DNA of 64,000 nt, taken from contig JAAVLL010000002.1 in the NCBI GenBank assembly GCA_012103035.1, forward strand, positions 806,001 through 870,000, written 5' to 3'. Made by a program: the position numbers and the translations under genes. The stretch's first letter is position 1; every line of letters begins with the position of its first letter. This stretch comes from Brucella oryzae (GTDB lineage Bacteria > Pseudomonadota > Alphaproteobacteria > Rhizobiales > Rhizobiaceae). This document shows, in pieces, positions 48,789 to 59,233 of the stretch. Below the pieces are notes generated by a model, which saw only the letters and a list, made by a program, of their open reading frames with translations, was not told the origin of the DNA and did not search any database.

Positions 48789-49118
48789 TCCGGGTTCCTT
48801 TCGAGAATTGGCCAGAATTGGAATCTTGCCCGCAAATAGGTAGGCCAAACAGCCATTTGGTAAAGTCACTTAATCTTACGACGCTCTATCAATCTCGACC
48901 GCACTTTACAAAAGCACGCCCGAATTAATCCTAATTAATAGCTAGCCGTTTTGCTGGGATAATTTTAAGAAAGTCGGAATATCAGAAGCCTGTTGAATTC
49001 GCACATAGTCCCTTCTAAGGAAGGGCGAACCGCAGAATCTCCGATCCGCGACGCCAATCCGGAACCGGTCCAGCACCGGTAGCGGGCGGAGCCTTGCGGC
49101 TTAGCAAGGAGTACGAAC
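48789..49118. other. Gap and structured leader before the diguanylate cyclase
   Basis: The first 200 bases are AT-rich and hold the promoter region. 49003-49118 is GC-rich and rich in inverted repeats (ACCGGT twice; CCTTGC/GCAAGG), consistent with a structured 5' leader of the next gene. No coding sequence is supported. Confidence 0.5.
49092..49111 (+). promoter_or_regulatory. Hairpin that hides the cyclase ribosome binding site
   Basis: CCTTGC (49092-49097) pairs with GCAAGG (49104-49109). The Shine-Dalgarno AAGGAG (49106-49111), 7 bases before ATG 49119, lies in the 3' arm, so folding would block translation. Confidence 0.55.
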
Positions 49119-50532
49119 ATGGATTATTCGACCTCTGAACTCGACACTACATGGGGTCGAAAACCGGACTGGGCACGACCCAGACAGAATGGGTCGAGCT
49201 TGTCCGCAGTTTGCCAGAGGACCATTCCATCAGTCTTCGTAATCTGATTACCCGTCACCGTGAACAGTTTGTCGGTGTGTTTTACGACCGCCTTATGAGT
49301 AACCGCGATGCGGCAGTTTTCCTGTCCCAGAAAATAGTGCAGGAACGCCTGCATAATTCGCTGAGCGACTGGTTGCTGAAGATGTTTCAGAGAACCGCTG
49401 ACGATGTTGACGCTTTCATTCGCGAACAGCGCAAGGTCGGCGAAGTTCACGCTCGTATCGATGTGCCGATCCATGTCGTTATGCAGGGGCACGCCTGCTC
49501 AAAACGAGATCATTCGTCAACTCGGGCTGGAGATTGCTTCACGCGAGGTGCTGGCGCGCCTTATCGTCCATGTGAGCAATGCCATCGACATCGCGATTGA
49601 AATCATGAGCCAAGCTTTTGTGAAGGATGCACGCGAAAGCGCCCAGACCGACGAAGCCTATCGGGCTTTCACGCTCAGCCACGATTTTCCGCTTGAACGT
49701 GAATCACAACGCGCCGCGCTCATGGAATGGAGCCAGTCGCTTCTGTTCAACCTGTATGGCAATTCCGACAGTCCGCTTCACTCACTTGCAAGCTCGGATT
49801 TCGGATTGTGGTTGCAGCATAAAGCAGATTTGATGTTCTCTAACTCCGGCACGTTGGAGAACATCCGCCGGAACGTAGAACATATCGATGATGTGCTCTT
49901 GCCAGCCATTAACAGCGCTCGCAAAGATAATCCGACTGAACTCGCAGCGTCGCTTGGGCTGTTTCAAACCAAGATTGGTGAGGTGAAGTTCCTGCTGTCC
50001 GAACTGTTTCAGGCCGCGGCTGCAATGGAAACAGGCCGTGATCCTCTAACACGCACCCTCAATCGCCGTTTCATGCCCTCAATACTGACCCGCGAAGTGC
50101 GAATGGCATCGCAAAAGGCTATGGATTTGAGTATTTTGATGATCGACATCGATCATTTTAAGAACATCAATGACACATATGGACATAGCAGTGGCGATGC
50201 AGTCCTTCAGCAAGTAGCCGAAGCTATCCTTTCATTATGTCGCCCGAGTGATTTCGTGTTTCGCTATGGGGAGAAGAATTTCTGGTCGCTCTTGTAGAAG
50301 CTGACGAGAATAAAGCTTTTGCAATCGGCGAGCTGCGCAGACAGATAGCGAAACAGCCCCTGAACCTTCCTGATGGCGCACGTCAGTCTGTAACTCTGTC
50401 CATCGGCGTTGCAGCATTCAACGGTCATCCCGACTATAGCCATCTCGTCAACGCGGCTGATCGGGCATTATATCGGGCCAAGCAGACAGGACGCAATCGC
50501 TGTGAAAGGAAGCGCCGCTCGCGAATCATTGA
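49119..50532 (+). CDS. Globin-coupled diguanylate cyclase (GGEEF), three frame breaks
   Basis: A cytoplasmic c-di-GMP synthase of about 470 residues. It starts at ATG 49119 (MDYSTSELDTTWG). The N-terminal protoglobin-like domain has KVGEVHARIDVPIHVVMQGA, where the His should bind heme iron as in other globin-coupled sensors. A helical linker precedes the GGDEF domain (DPLTRTLNRRFMPSILTREV … IDHFKNINDTYGHSSGDAVL). The catalytic motif is GGEEF once a G is restored near 50268, and RPSD five residues before it is a product-inhibition I-site. Other breaks are near 49148 and 49492. The end at 50532 assumes one more lost base; otherwise the frame runs into lipB. Confidence 0.85.
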
Positions 50533-50590
50533 TCAGAGAGGCATTTTGACATCTGGCGATTACGCTGCAAAACCGCCATATGTTTTCCTC

Positions 50591-51357
50591 ATGACGAATA
50601 GTTCCGCCTCCCCATTTTCGAGACAGCTTTACAGAAACCCCGCGAGCGCGATGCGCTGGAAACGCATTTCCTGCCGCAACGAGCCGACGCGCCTCCCGTA
50701 GACTGGGTCGTTGCAGAAGGACTGACGGACTACGAAGAAGCCCTCGCCTTCATGGAAGCGCGCGTTCAGGCCATTCGGGACGGCACAGCAAACGAGCTTG
50801 TCTGGCTGGTGGAACATCCGTCGCTTTACACGGCGGGGACGAGCGCCAATTCAAGCGATCTTCTGACGCCAGACAGCCTCCCTGTCTTCAATACAGGGCG
50901 AGGCGGTGAATATACCTATCACGGACCCGGTCAGCGCATTGCCTATGTGATGCTTGACCTGAAACGCCGCCGCGAGGATGTGCGCGCCTTTGTGACTGCC
51001 CTTGAGCAATGGATCATCGAGAGCCTTGCCGAGTTCAACGTTAAAGGTGAACGTCGCGAGGATCGCGTCGGTGTATGGGTAACAAGACCTGAAAAGCCTC
51101 GCCTTGCCAATGGCGGCATGTGCGAAGACAAGATCGCTGCGATAGGCATCCGCCTCCGTCGTTGGGTGAGCTTTCACGGCATCGCCATCAATGTCGAACC
51201 AGATCTCGGTTATTATGCGGGCATCGTCCCTTGCGGAATTTCGGAACATGGTGTTACCAGCCTCGTAGATCTCGGATTGCCGGTGACGATGGGCGACATG
51301 GACGTCGCACTTGGAAAGGCGTTTGAGACAGTTTTCGGCGCGCGTCAGCTGAAATGA
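50591..51357 (+). CDS. lipB: Octanoyltransferase LipB, one frame break
   Basis: Moves octanoyl from acyl carrier protein to lipoyl domains, the first step of lipoate synthesis. It starts at ATG 50591 (MTNSSASPF). One T lost near 50618 breaks the frame; repaired, it reads [20 protein letters not shown] and enters [20 protein letters not shown]. Motifs are [27 protein letters not shown], the catalytic lysine in [19 protein letters not shown] and the catalytic cysteine in [13 protein letters not shown]. Length (about 255) is normal for alphaproteobacteria. Confidence 0.93.
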
Positions 51358-51364
51358 GTCTGTC

Positions 51365-52293
51365 TCAAGCCACGGCGTCGGCTTTCACGCGGCGCTCGCG
51401 CATGAAAACATAAAACCCTGATCCGACGATGATGGCGATGCCGCACCATTTCGAAGGTGTCGGAAAATCACCGAACACGATTAGGCCAACCAGAACCGCA
51501 TTGACGATTTCAAGATACTGGAACGGCGCCAGCATAGAAGCCGGGGCAAGCTTGAACGCCTGCACCACCATCAGATGGCTGACGGTTCCAATCGTTCCCA
51601 GAAGTAGCAGAAGCAGCCAGGGCAGGATGCCTTGCGGCAGGCCGAAACCAAGGTCGCCGATCCCCGCCCCGGTTCCGTAAATCATGGCGAACCCGGCGAT
51701 CATCCATCCGCCGACGCCCGCATAGAACTGCATTACAAGCGGGCTTTCCTTTGCGCCATATTTGCGGTTGAGGATCAGGTAGATCGCAAAAGTCACGGCG
51801 GTTGCCAGCGGCAGCAGCGAAACAGCGCCAAAGATTTCAAAACTAGGCTGGATCACGATCATCGTGCCGACGAGGCCGATGCCAACGGCGCTGAATCGTC
51901 TCCAGCCCACCTTTCCTTCAGGAAGATCGCTGAGAAAAGCGTGAGGATGAGCGGCTCGGCAAAGAAAACGGCCATCGCATCCGCCAGCGGCATGTATTTG
52001 ACCGCCGTAAAGAAACAGAGGCCACCGAATCCCATCAAGGCTCCACGGATGAGGTTTCCAGCGAGGTACTGTGTCCGCAACGCCGCAAAGCCGCCTGTGA
52101 GGAGCAGGATGATGCACATCAGCCAACACTGAACGAAGAACCGCATGAAGGTGACCGTGGCCGGAGGCATGCTGTCCACCATGGCGAGCCACTTGCCGAT
52201 CGCATCCATCAACGGCAGCAAAAGCACCGAGAGCACCATGATCGCCATGCCCTTGACGTGCGCTTCCACGCCGCTTGTCGCGCTGCTCTGCAT
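51365..52293 (-). CDS. EamA-family (DMT) transporter, one frame break
   Basis: A ten-helix drug/metabolite transporter of about 310 residues with two EamA repeats. It starts at ATG 52293 (MQSSATSGVEAHVKGMAIMV). The first repeat includes FFTAVKYMPLADAMAVFFAE PL, the second APASMLAPFQYLEIVNAVLV; both are family hallmarks. The frame breaks near 51905. The substrate is unknown; relatives include S-adenosylmethionine and riboflavin carriers. It ends 8 bases from lipB on the opposite strand. Confidence 0.88.
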
Positions 52294-52601
52294 TTCAAAC
52301 TCTCGGTATTTGCAACATTCCCCATAATCGCTCTATGCGAACTGCCGCAGCGTTTCCATCCTATTTGACAGGAAATGTCGCGGCGGTTTGACTTTCGCCT
52401 TCTTTCCGGTGCAAATCAGTCCGGTTCTGAACAAAACCCTTTGAAAAGCCGTGCGAAAGCGGAACGTAAGGCGAACTTTAGTCGCCTTTCGCAAGCGTAC
52501 ATGGCATCATTTAGGTGATTCGCGAACAGTATTTTCCGGTCGATGGCGAGTAAGCTCGACACAGACCTCCTGAAATTCAGACAGAGAGCTTTTCGGAACA
52601 G

Positions 52602-54717
52602 ATGGACGATAGCAACGATCTCTTCTCGAGAGTGGTCAACAATGCCCGGGCCCGAGAACGGGAACAGGAACAAGGGCGACAGAGCGAAAAACTGTGGCGC
52701 CGCAGCCTGTCGCGCAACCGGTGGCCGCGCCGTCGCTCTCCGTTCCAAAGCCGGTCACGGCCAAGACGCCGCCTGCTTCATCCACAGGCGACGACTATAA
52801 CGCATCATCCATCCGTGTTCTGGAAGGCCTGGAGCCGGTGCGCCTGCGTCCCGGCATGTATATTGGCGGCACAGACGAAAAGGCTCTGCATCATCTCTTC
52901 GCCGAAGTCATCGACAACTCGATGGACGAAGCTGTCGCCGGACATGCCAATTTCATCGAAGTGAGCTTCGATGCCGATGGGTTTGTAACGGTTTCGGACA
53001 ACGGACGCGGCATTCCTGTGGATGAACATCCCCAGGTGCCCGGTAAGTCCACGCTTGAAGTCATCATGACCAAACTGCATGCGGGCGGTAAGTTCGACGG
53101 CAAGGCTTATGAAACGTCAGGCGGTTTGCACGGTGTCGGTGTTTCGGTGGTGAATGCCCTTTCCGACGTGCTGGAAGTGGAAGTCGCACGCAATCGCCGT
53201 CTTTATCGCCAGCGCTTCTCGCGCGGTATTCCGCAAGGCGGGCTGGAAGAGCTCGGCGAAGTGCATAATCGTCGCGGCACCCGCGTCCGCTTCCACCCCG
53301 ATCCCGATATTTTCGGCAAGACGGCGCAATTCGATCCGCATCGCCTCTATCGTATGGCGCGTTCGAAGGCCTATCTGTTCGGCGGCGTTGAAATTCGCTG
53401 GAACTGCGATCCTTCCCTGCTCGACCCGAAGAAGGAAACACCTGAAAAGGCCGTGTTCCACTTCCCCGGCGGCTTGAAGGACTATCTCGAAGCCTCGCTT
53501 GGCAAGGAACATCAGGTCACACGCGAGGTTTTTGCAGGCAAGACCGAGAAACAAGGCGGTCACGGCGCTGTCGAATGGGCCGTCTCATGGTTTGGTGGCG
53601 ACGGGTTTGTCCATTCCTATTGCAACACCATTCCGACCGGCGATGGCGGCACGCATGAAGCGGGCCTGCGCATTGCGCTGACGCGAGGGCTGAAAGCCTA
53701 TGCGGAACTGACCAACAACAAGCGCGCTTCGATCATCACCACCGATGACGTGATGGTATCGGCCGCAGGGATGCTGTCGGTCTTCATTCGCGAGCCGGAA
53801 TTTGTCGGCCAGACCAAGGACAAGCTGGCGACCGTTGAAGCACAGCGCATCGTGGAAAATGCGATCCGCGATCCGTTTGACCACTGGCTTGCCGCTTCCC
53901 CACAGGAAGCATCTCGCCTTCTGGAATGGGTGATCGACCGCGCCGACGAACGCCTGCGCCGTCGTCAGGAGAAAGAAACCGTCCGCAAGAGCGCAACGCG
54001 CAAGCTGCGCCTGCCCGGCAAGCTTGCCGACTGCACGCAGAACGCGGCGGCCGGCGCAGAATTGTTCATCGTCGAAGGTGACTCGGCAGGAGGTTCCGCC
54101 AAACAGGCGCGTAACCGCGCCAATCAGGCCATCCTGCCATTGCGCGGCAAGATCTTGAACGTTGCCAGCGCCGGGCGAGAAAAGCTGACAGCAAACCAGC
54201 AGATTGCCGATCTGGTTCAGGCTCTGGGCTGCGGCACGCGTAAGAACTATCGGGAAGACGATCTGCGTTATGACCGCGTCATCGTCATGACCGACGCCGA
54301 CGTCGACGGGGCGCATATCGCGTCGCTGCTCATCACATTCTTCTATCAGGAAATGCCCGATCTGATCCGCAATGGTCATCTCTATCTGGCGGTGCCGCCG
54401 CTTTTCCGCCTGAGCCAGGGCGGAAGGTCGCCTATGCGCGTGATGAAGCGCATAAGGATGAACTTCTGCGCACCGTATTCACCGGACGCGGCAAAGTGGA
54501 AATCGGTCGCTTCAAGGGCCTTGGCGAAATGCGCGCCGAACAGCTAAAGGAAACCACCATGGACCCGAAGAAGCGCACGCTTCTGCGTGTACAGGTGGAT
54601 GAAGAATATGTCGATGAAACCCGCAACACTGTCGATGAACTGATGGGCACCAAGCCAGAGGCCCGTTTCCGTTTCATTCAGGACCGTGCAGCCTTTGTCG
54701 AAGAGCTGGATATCTAA
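52602..54717 (+). CDS. parE: DNA topoisomerase IV subunit B ParE, two frame breaks
   Basis: The ATPase subunit of topoisomerase IV, which unlinks daughter chromosomes; essential. It starts at ATG 52602 (MDDSNDLFSRVVNNARARER) with a Pro/Ala-rich linker whose frame is lost near 52690. The GHKL ATPase has EVIDNSMDEAVAG, DNGRGIPVDEHPQ and the GGLHGVGVSVVNALS loop. The TOPRIM domain has EGDSAGGSAKQARNR and DADVDGAHIASLL. The second break is near 54424, after which GRFKGLGEMRAEQLKET and the end AAFVEELDI follow. Length (about 705 codons) is normal. A strong terminator follows. Confidence 0.95.
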
Positions 54718-54732
54718 AGTGTGTTTCCAGGA

Positions 54733-54770
54733 TGAACGGCAGTTGCAAGCCCGATGCCGTTCATTTTCTT
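54733..54770 (+). terminator. Terminator of parE
   Basis: TGAACGGCA and TGCCGTTCA form a 9-bp stem with a 13-base loop, followed by TTTTCTTTTC. Confidence 0.9.
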
Positions 54771-54806
54771 TTCAATAAAACTATTTAAGCCACTGATAAA
54801 TGAAGA

Positions 54807-54989
54807 TCAGGCTTTCACATTGATACCGAGCTTGGCTTCAATTTCCTCAATTGATTCTTTTACGAAGAATGTCTGATCCGTACTCAGCGTCACTATGCGT
54901 GTGCCGGTTCCATAAGTATTGTAGCACAGAACATGATTGAAATTCACGGCGAGCTTTTCACCGTTCACTTCCGTCAACATGATCCACAT
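54807..54989 (-). CDS. FlbD-like small protein
   Basis: An intact 60-residue protein. I take ATG 54989 because GGAGGAGGG precedes it (MWIMLTEVNGEKLAVNFNHV). The pattern L-T-x-V/L-N-G, then V-x-L-S-T-D-x-T-F-x-V-K-E-S-x-E-E-I, fits the FlbD family (PF06289), small proteins found in flagellar clusters. There are no flagellar genes here, so the flagellar role is not supported by context. It may be an orphan member of the fold. Confidence 0.6.
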   Translation of the reverse strand: MWIMLTEVNGEKLAVNFNHVLCYNTYGTGTRIVTLSTDQTFFVKESIEEIEAKLGINVKA

Positions 54990-55070
54990 CGCTTGCCCTC
55001 CTCCTGATGATTCCACTCTCAAGAAGAATAGGCGCAACAGAACGTTCGGCAATGGTTGCGATAGCTGGCT

Positions 55071-55501
55071 TCAAAGCTTTGCGCGCATCCTCACCTTTTC
55101 GACCGTTTTCCCGAAACTTTCGGACCACTCCTCTTCCTGCCACTCGATCTGGAAACCAGCTTTTTATAAAGGCTGATGGCGGGAAGATTATCCGCGTGCG
55201 TGCCGATCAGTACTTCATCAAAACCATCAAGCAGAATTTGTGCCATCAGGGCATCCAGCAGATGCGTGCCGATCCCCTGCCCGTGATGAGGTGGATCGCC
55301 CCATAAATCGGAAATGTAATTGCTTTGGGGCACACTCGCGCCCCAGCCAACGATGGTCCCGCCGCGTTCGGCGACAAGTACGCCATCCGCATTCTCTTGC
55401 AGATCGCACAGGAACTTTGCTTCCAGAGTTTCTTGCCGCTCGGCGGTCAATGCAACATCACCAGCCGCACTCCGCCAGGCTCTGACGGCCAATGCAGCCA
55501 T
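55071..55501 (-). CDS. GNAT-family acetyltransferase, one frame break
   Basis: About 144 residues. The acetyl-CoA motif region DPPHHGQGIGTHLLDALMAQ is followed by EVLIGTHADNLPAISLYKKL, a clear GNAT pattern. One G lost near 55170 breaks the frame; repaired, it ends GFQIEWQEEEWSESFGKTVE … MRAKL at 55071. The start at ATG 55501 (MAALAVRAWRSAAGD) is plausible. It lies downstream of gatA on the same strand, past a terminator, so it is likely a separate transcript. Confidence 0.85.
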
Positions 55502-55511
55502 AAAACAAATT

Positions 55512-55531
55512 CGCCGGGGAGGCCCCGGCGA
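55512..55531 (-). terminator. Terminator of gatC-GNAT-gatA
   Basis: CGCCGGGG and CCCCGGCG form a perfect 8-bp stem with a 3-base loop; on the minus strand AATTTGTTTTAT follows. Confidence 0.85.
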
Positions 55532-55546
55532 ACAAGAAGATCGGTT

Positions 55547-57027
55547 TTACCACCACTTTGCCGGAGTAAACCGTCCGGCAGCCTGTTCGACGGCGTGAGC
55601 TGCCTGAAACAACGTCTCTTCCTCGAATGGACGCCCGATCAACTGAAGACCGAGCGGCAGGCCCTTGTCATTGATACCGGCAGGTACGGCAATGCCCGGA
55701 AGACCCGCCATATTAACCGTTACCGTGAAGATGTCGTTGAGATACATCTTGACCGGATCATTGGCCAGTTCCTCATCGGCAATACCAAAGGCGGCAGAAG
55801 GCGTCGCTGGCGTCAGGATCGCATGTACACCCTTGGCGAACACGTCCTCAAAATCCTTCTTGATCAGCGTACGCACCTTCTGCGCACGCAGATAATAGGC
55901 ATCGTAATACCCTGCCGAGAGGACATAGGTGCCGATCATGATACGGCGCTTCACTTCCTTGCCGAAGCCAGCCGCACGGGTCTGCTCGTACATGTCGGCA
56001 ATGTCCTTGCCCGGTACACGCAGGCCGTAACGCACGCCGTCATAGCGGGCGAGGTTCGAAGACGCTTCCGCCGGCGCCACGATGTAATAGGCGGGCAGCG
56101 CATATTTCGTATGCGGCAGCGAAATATCGACGATTTCCGCGCCGGCATCCTTCAGATACTGGATACCCTTCTGCCAGAGCTTTCTATCTCGTCCGGCATG
56201 CCGTCGACGCGATATTCCTTCGGAATGCCGATCTTCATGCCCTTGAGCGACTTGCCGATGGCAGCTTCATAATCCGGAACCGGCAGGTCAACCGATGTCG
56301 TGTCCTTGAGATCAAGCGACGCCATGGATTTCAGCAGGATAGCGGCATCGCGCACGTCGCGGGCGATCGGTCCGGCCTGATCGAGCGACGAAGCGAAGGC
56401 AACCGTGCCCCAGCGTGAAACGCGGCCATAGGTCGGCTTGATGCCGACCGTACCGGTGAAGGCTGCGGGCTGACGGATCGAGCCGCCCGTGTCGGTTGCG
56501 GTGGCGCCGGCGCAAAGCTGTGCGGCAACAGCGGCAGCCGAACCGCCCGACGAACCGCCCGGCACCAGATCGGCGTTGGAGCCATTAGCGCGCCAGGGAT
56601 TCTTGACCGCACCGTAATAGGAGGTTTCGTTGGACGAGCCCATCGCGAATTCGTCCATGTTGAGCTTGCCGAGCATCACCGCACCGTCGGCCCACAGATT
56701 GGCGGTGACGGTCGATTCATATTCCGGCTTGAAACTATCCAGAATGTGGGAGCAGGCCTGCGTATGCACACCCTTGGTTGCAAACAGGTCCTTCACGCCG
56801 AGCGGAATGCCTTCCAGTGCACCCGCTTCGCCCTTGGCGATACGTTCGTCCGAAGCCTTGGCCATCGAACGCGCCTGATCGTGAGTGACCTTCACGTAAG
56901 CATTGATCGTTTCATTCGCGGAATCGATAGCGGAAAGATAGGCGTCGGTGAGTTCGGTCGCGGTGATGGCTTTGGCCTTCAGCTTGTCGCGCGCCTCAGC
57001 AATGGTCAGTGCGGTCAGTTCGCTCAT
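55547..57027 (-). CDS. gatA: Glu/Asp-tRNA amidotransferase subunit A, one frame break
   Basis: The amidase subunit of GatCAB, which converts Glu-tRNAGln (and Asp-tRNAAsn) to the amide in bacteria lacking those synthetases. It starts at ATG 57027 ([20 protein letters not shown]), 2 bases after the upstream GNAT stop. The catalytic set is clear: Lys in [14 protein letters not shown], the glycine-serine loop [14 protein letters not shown] and the nucleophile region [13 protein letters not shown]. One A lost near 56185 breaks it; repaired, it reads [20 protein letters not shown]. It ends [11 protein letters not shown], at the normal length of about 493. Confidence 0.95.
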
Positions 57028-57029
57028 CG

Positions 57030-57513
57030 TCAAATCCTGTCAGTGCGCCTCAACGAGACGCTTTTCAAAAAGGCGCTGTATTCGGAATCCGGATAGTCCA
57101 GAACCACACCGCAGCGCGTAAAACCTGAATTCTCATAAAGCCGCCATGCACCGGCAAAACCGGGCCCTGTACCCGTTTCGAGTACTAGGCGGGAAATGTC
57201 CTTGGCCCTTGCCTGATCGACGATCGCATCCACCAGAACCGAACCAACGCGCTTTCCGCGCACTTCCGGAAGGGTGAACATACGCTTCACCTCACCGACG
57301 CCATCTTCGTGCATCTTCAACGCACCGCAGCCGACTGCCTTGCCGTCTTCATCGCGCGCCACAAAACCGTCGTATCTGGCCCCGCCATCTGCTCAACTGT
57401 CATCTTGAACTGGAATTCCAGCGGTGACAGCGGCAGAAGATGCGCATTCAGGCCCTCGACCAGTGCGCGCACATCATCCTGCAAGGGGTCTCGACTGAAA
57501 CCCGTATGGCCAT
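57030..57513 (-). CDS. GNAT-family acetyltransferase inside the gat operon, two frame breaks
   Basis: About 161 residues, starting at ATG 57513 (MAIRV). Lost bases near 57495 (T) and 57362 (G) break it; repaired, it reads [20 protein letters not shown] and [20 protein letters not shown]. The GNAT core [21 protein letters not shown] is the acetyl-CoA loop. It lies 3 bases after gatC and 2 before gatA, so it is translated from the same message. Whether it modifies the amidotransferase or is a passenger is unknown. Confidence 0.85.
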
Positions 57514-57516
57514 GGT

Positions 57517-57804
57517 CTACTCCACGACCTTTGGTACGACGAAGAAATTGTCTTCCGTAACTGGTGCGTTGGCGACCACGGCTGCGGCGATGCCGCCGTC
57601 CGTTACCTTGTCATCGCGCATGCGCATCTGCATCGGTGTAACGGAAGTCATAGGCTCGATGCCATCGACATTGACTTCATTCAGTTGCTCGACAAAGCCC
57701 AGAATAGCATTAAGTTCGCCAGTCATGCGTTCGGCATCGTCGTCACTGACGGCGATGCGCGCCAGATGCGCAACGCGTTTGACGGTAGAAATATCGACGG
57801 ACAT
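57517..57804 (-). CDS. gatC: Glu/Asp-tRNA amidotransferase subunit C
   Basis: An intact 95-residue protein that stabilises the GatA-GatB contact. It starts at ATG 57804 ([20 protein letters not shown]). The family pattern is clear: [20 protein letters not shown] in the first helix, [20 protein letters not shown] in the middle and the final [11 protein letters not shown]. It heads the operon gatC-GNAT-gatA. Confidence 0.96.
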   Translation of the reverse strand: MSVDISTVKRVAHLARIAVSDDDAERMTGELNAILGFVEQLNEVNVDGIEPMTSVTPMQMRMRDDKVTDGGIAAAVVANAPVTEDNFFVVPKVVE

Positions 57805-57919
57805 CCTGTTCTCCGCAAATGCTAGATTGGGCGGCGAACTGCCACCCTGAAAAGTTTTCCTACCGGCTATAACGGCGCGATTGTTGAAGCGCAACATTTC
57901 TTGCGCTTCAAACCCAAAG

Positions 57920-58625
57920 TCAGAACGAATGAACAGTACCAGCTGGATCAGCGATAACCTTCGTTTCCCGATGTTCTGCCATTCCGGCCACGAACTTGTC
58001 CGCTGTCTGGTCGATGATCGGAAATGAGGCGTAGTGGCATGGCAACACGGTCTTGAAGTTGAAATATCGCTGGCAGGCAAGAGCCGCAACCGCGCCACCC
58101 ATCGTGAAGCGATCACCAATGGGAACGATGCCGATTTCTGGCTGATGGAGCTCATTGATAAGCCCCATATCCGAGAAGATGTCCGTGTCCCCATATGATA
58201 GAGCGTCGGTGCATCTTCGAAATGGAATACCAGACCATTCGGATTGCCCAGTGCCTGCGAAACACCGTTTTCCGTCAGCATTGCCGAAGAGTGGAGTGCA
58301 TTGACGAAGGTAACGGTGAACCCGTCTTGCGCCACCGTGCCACCCGTATTGCCAGGATCGAGCTTTTCCACACCCTGACTACCAAGCCAGCTTGCGAGAT
58401 CGGCATTGGCAATGACTGTCGTGCCATGCTCCTGGCGATGGCAACCGTATCGCCCACATGGTCGCCATGGCCGTGGGTCAGCGCTATATGGGTTACGCCC
58501 TTGGTCGCCTCTTTGAAATCAATCCCCTTTGCACCGGGATTTCCGTTCAGAAACGGATCGACGAGAATAACAGCCTTTGCCGTTTCAATGCGGAAAGCGG
58601 CGTGGCCAAGCCATGTAAGTTTCAT
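57920..58625 (-). CDS. UPF0173 metal-dependent hydrolase, three frame breaks
   Basis: A metallo-beta-lactamase-fold hydrolase of about 236 residues. It starts at ATG 58625 ([20 protein letters not shown]). The metal motif [10 protein letters not shown] (H-x-H-x-D-H) is intact. Later parts are [39 protein letters not shown] and the end DPAGTVHSF. Breaks lie near 58430, 58375 and 58190. The physiological substrate of this family is unknown. It is divergent from ruvX. Confidence 0.88.
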
Positions 58626-58735
58626 CAGGTTTCTCCTCAATCTCTGTTTCGGGCTCGATTTCCGGTTTGCGAACAGATATGACGCCGATAAAGTTGAAGG
58701 CAATATGAAACCACTTCAAAATCCGATGAGGACCG

Positions 58736-59233
58736 ATGGCCGTCATTGAAATCGAGGAAATTCCGGCGCTGCTTCAGTCCGGGCAGACGATTGCCGGACT
58801 GGATCTGGGAACCAAGACCATCGGCCTTGCAGTGTCTGATCTCGGTCTTTCCTTCGCGCATCCGCGCCCTGTTATCAAACGGGTGAAGTTTTCCATCGAC
58901 GCACAGGTGCTTCTGAAAGCGCTCGACGCCGACAAGGTCGGCGTTATCGTCATCGGTTTGCCTATAAATATGGACGGAACTTCCGGTCCCCGCGTTCAGG
59001 CTACACGGGCATTTGTGCGCACCATGCAGCCTCTGACCGACCTGCCCTTCGTTTTCTGGGATGAACGCCTGTCGACCGTCGCTGCCGAACGGGCGCTGAT
59101 CGGCATGGACGTCTCACGCGGCAAGCGGGCCGAACGTATCGATTCGGCTGCAGCATCCTTCATTCTTCAAGGTGCGCTCGACCGCCTGCATAGCATCAGG
59201 CGGTCGGCATCCGACGATTACGACGCCGGATAA
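58736..59233 (+). CDS. ruvX: RuvX/YqgF Holliday-junction resolvase-like nuclease
   Basis: An intact 165-residue RNase-H-fold protein; family members act on 16S rRNA 5' maturation or resolve junctions. It starts at ATG 58736. The catalytic residues lie in [16 protein letters not shown], the middle DERLST motif and [16 protein letters not shown] near the end. The last 16 bases overlap tail to tail with the AidB-like gene. Confidence 0.92.
   Translation: MAVIEIEEIPALLQSGQTIAGLDLGTKTIGLAVSDLGLSFAHPRPVIKRVKFSIDAQVLLKALDADKVGVIVIGLPINMDGTSGPRVQATRAFVRTMQPLTDLPFVFWDERLSTVAAERALIGMDVSRGKRAERIDSAAASFILQGALDRLHSIRRSASDDYDAG

Noticed and set aside
55325..56272. Plus-strand 315-codon ORF
   Set aside because: Antisense to gatA, whose catalytic motifs are unmistakable.
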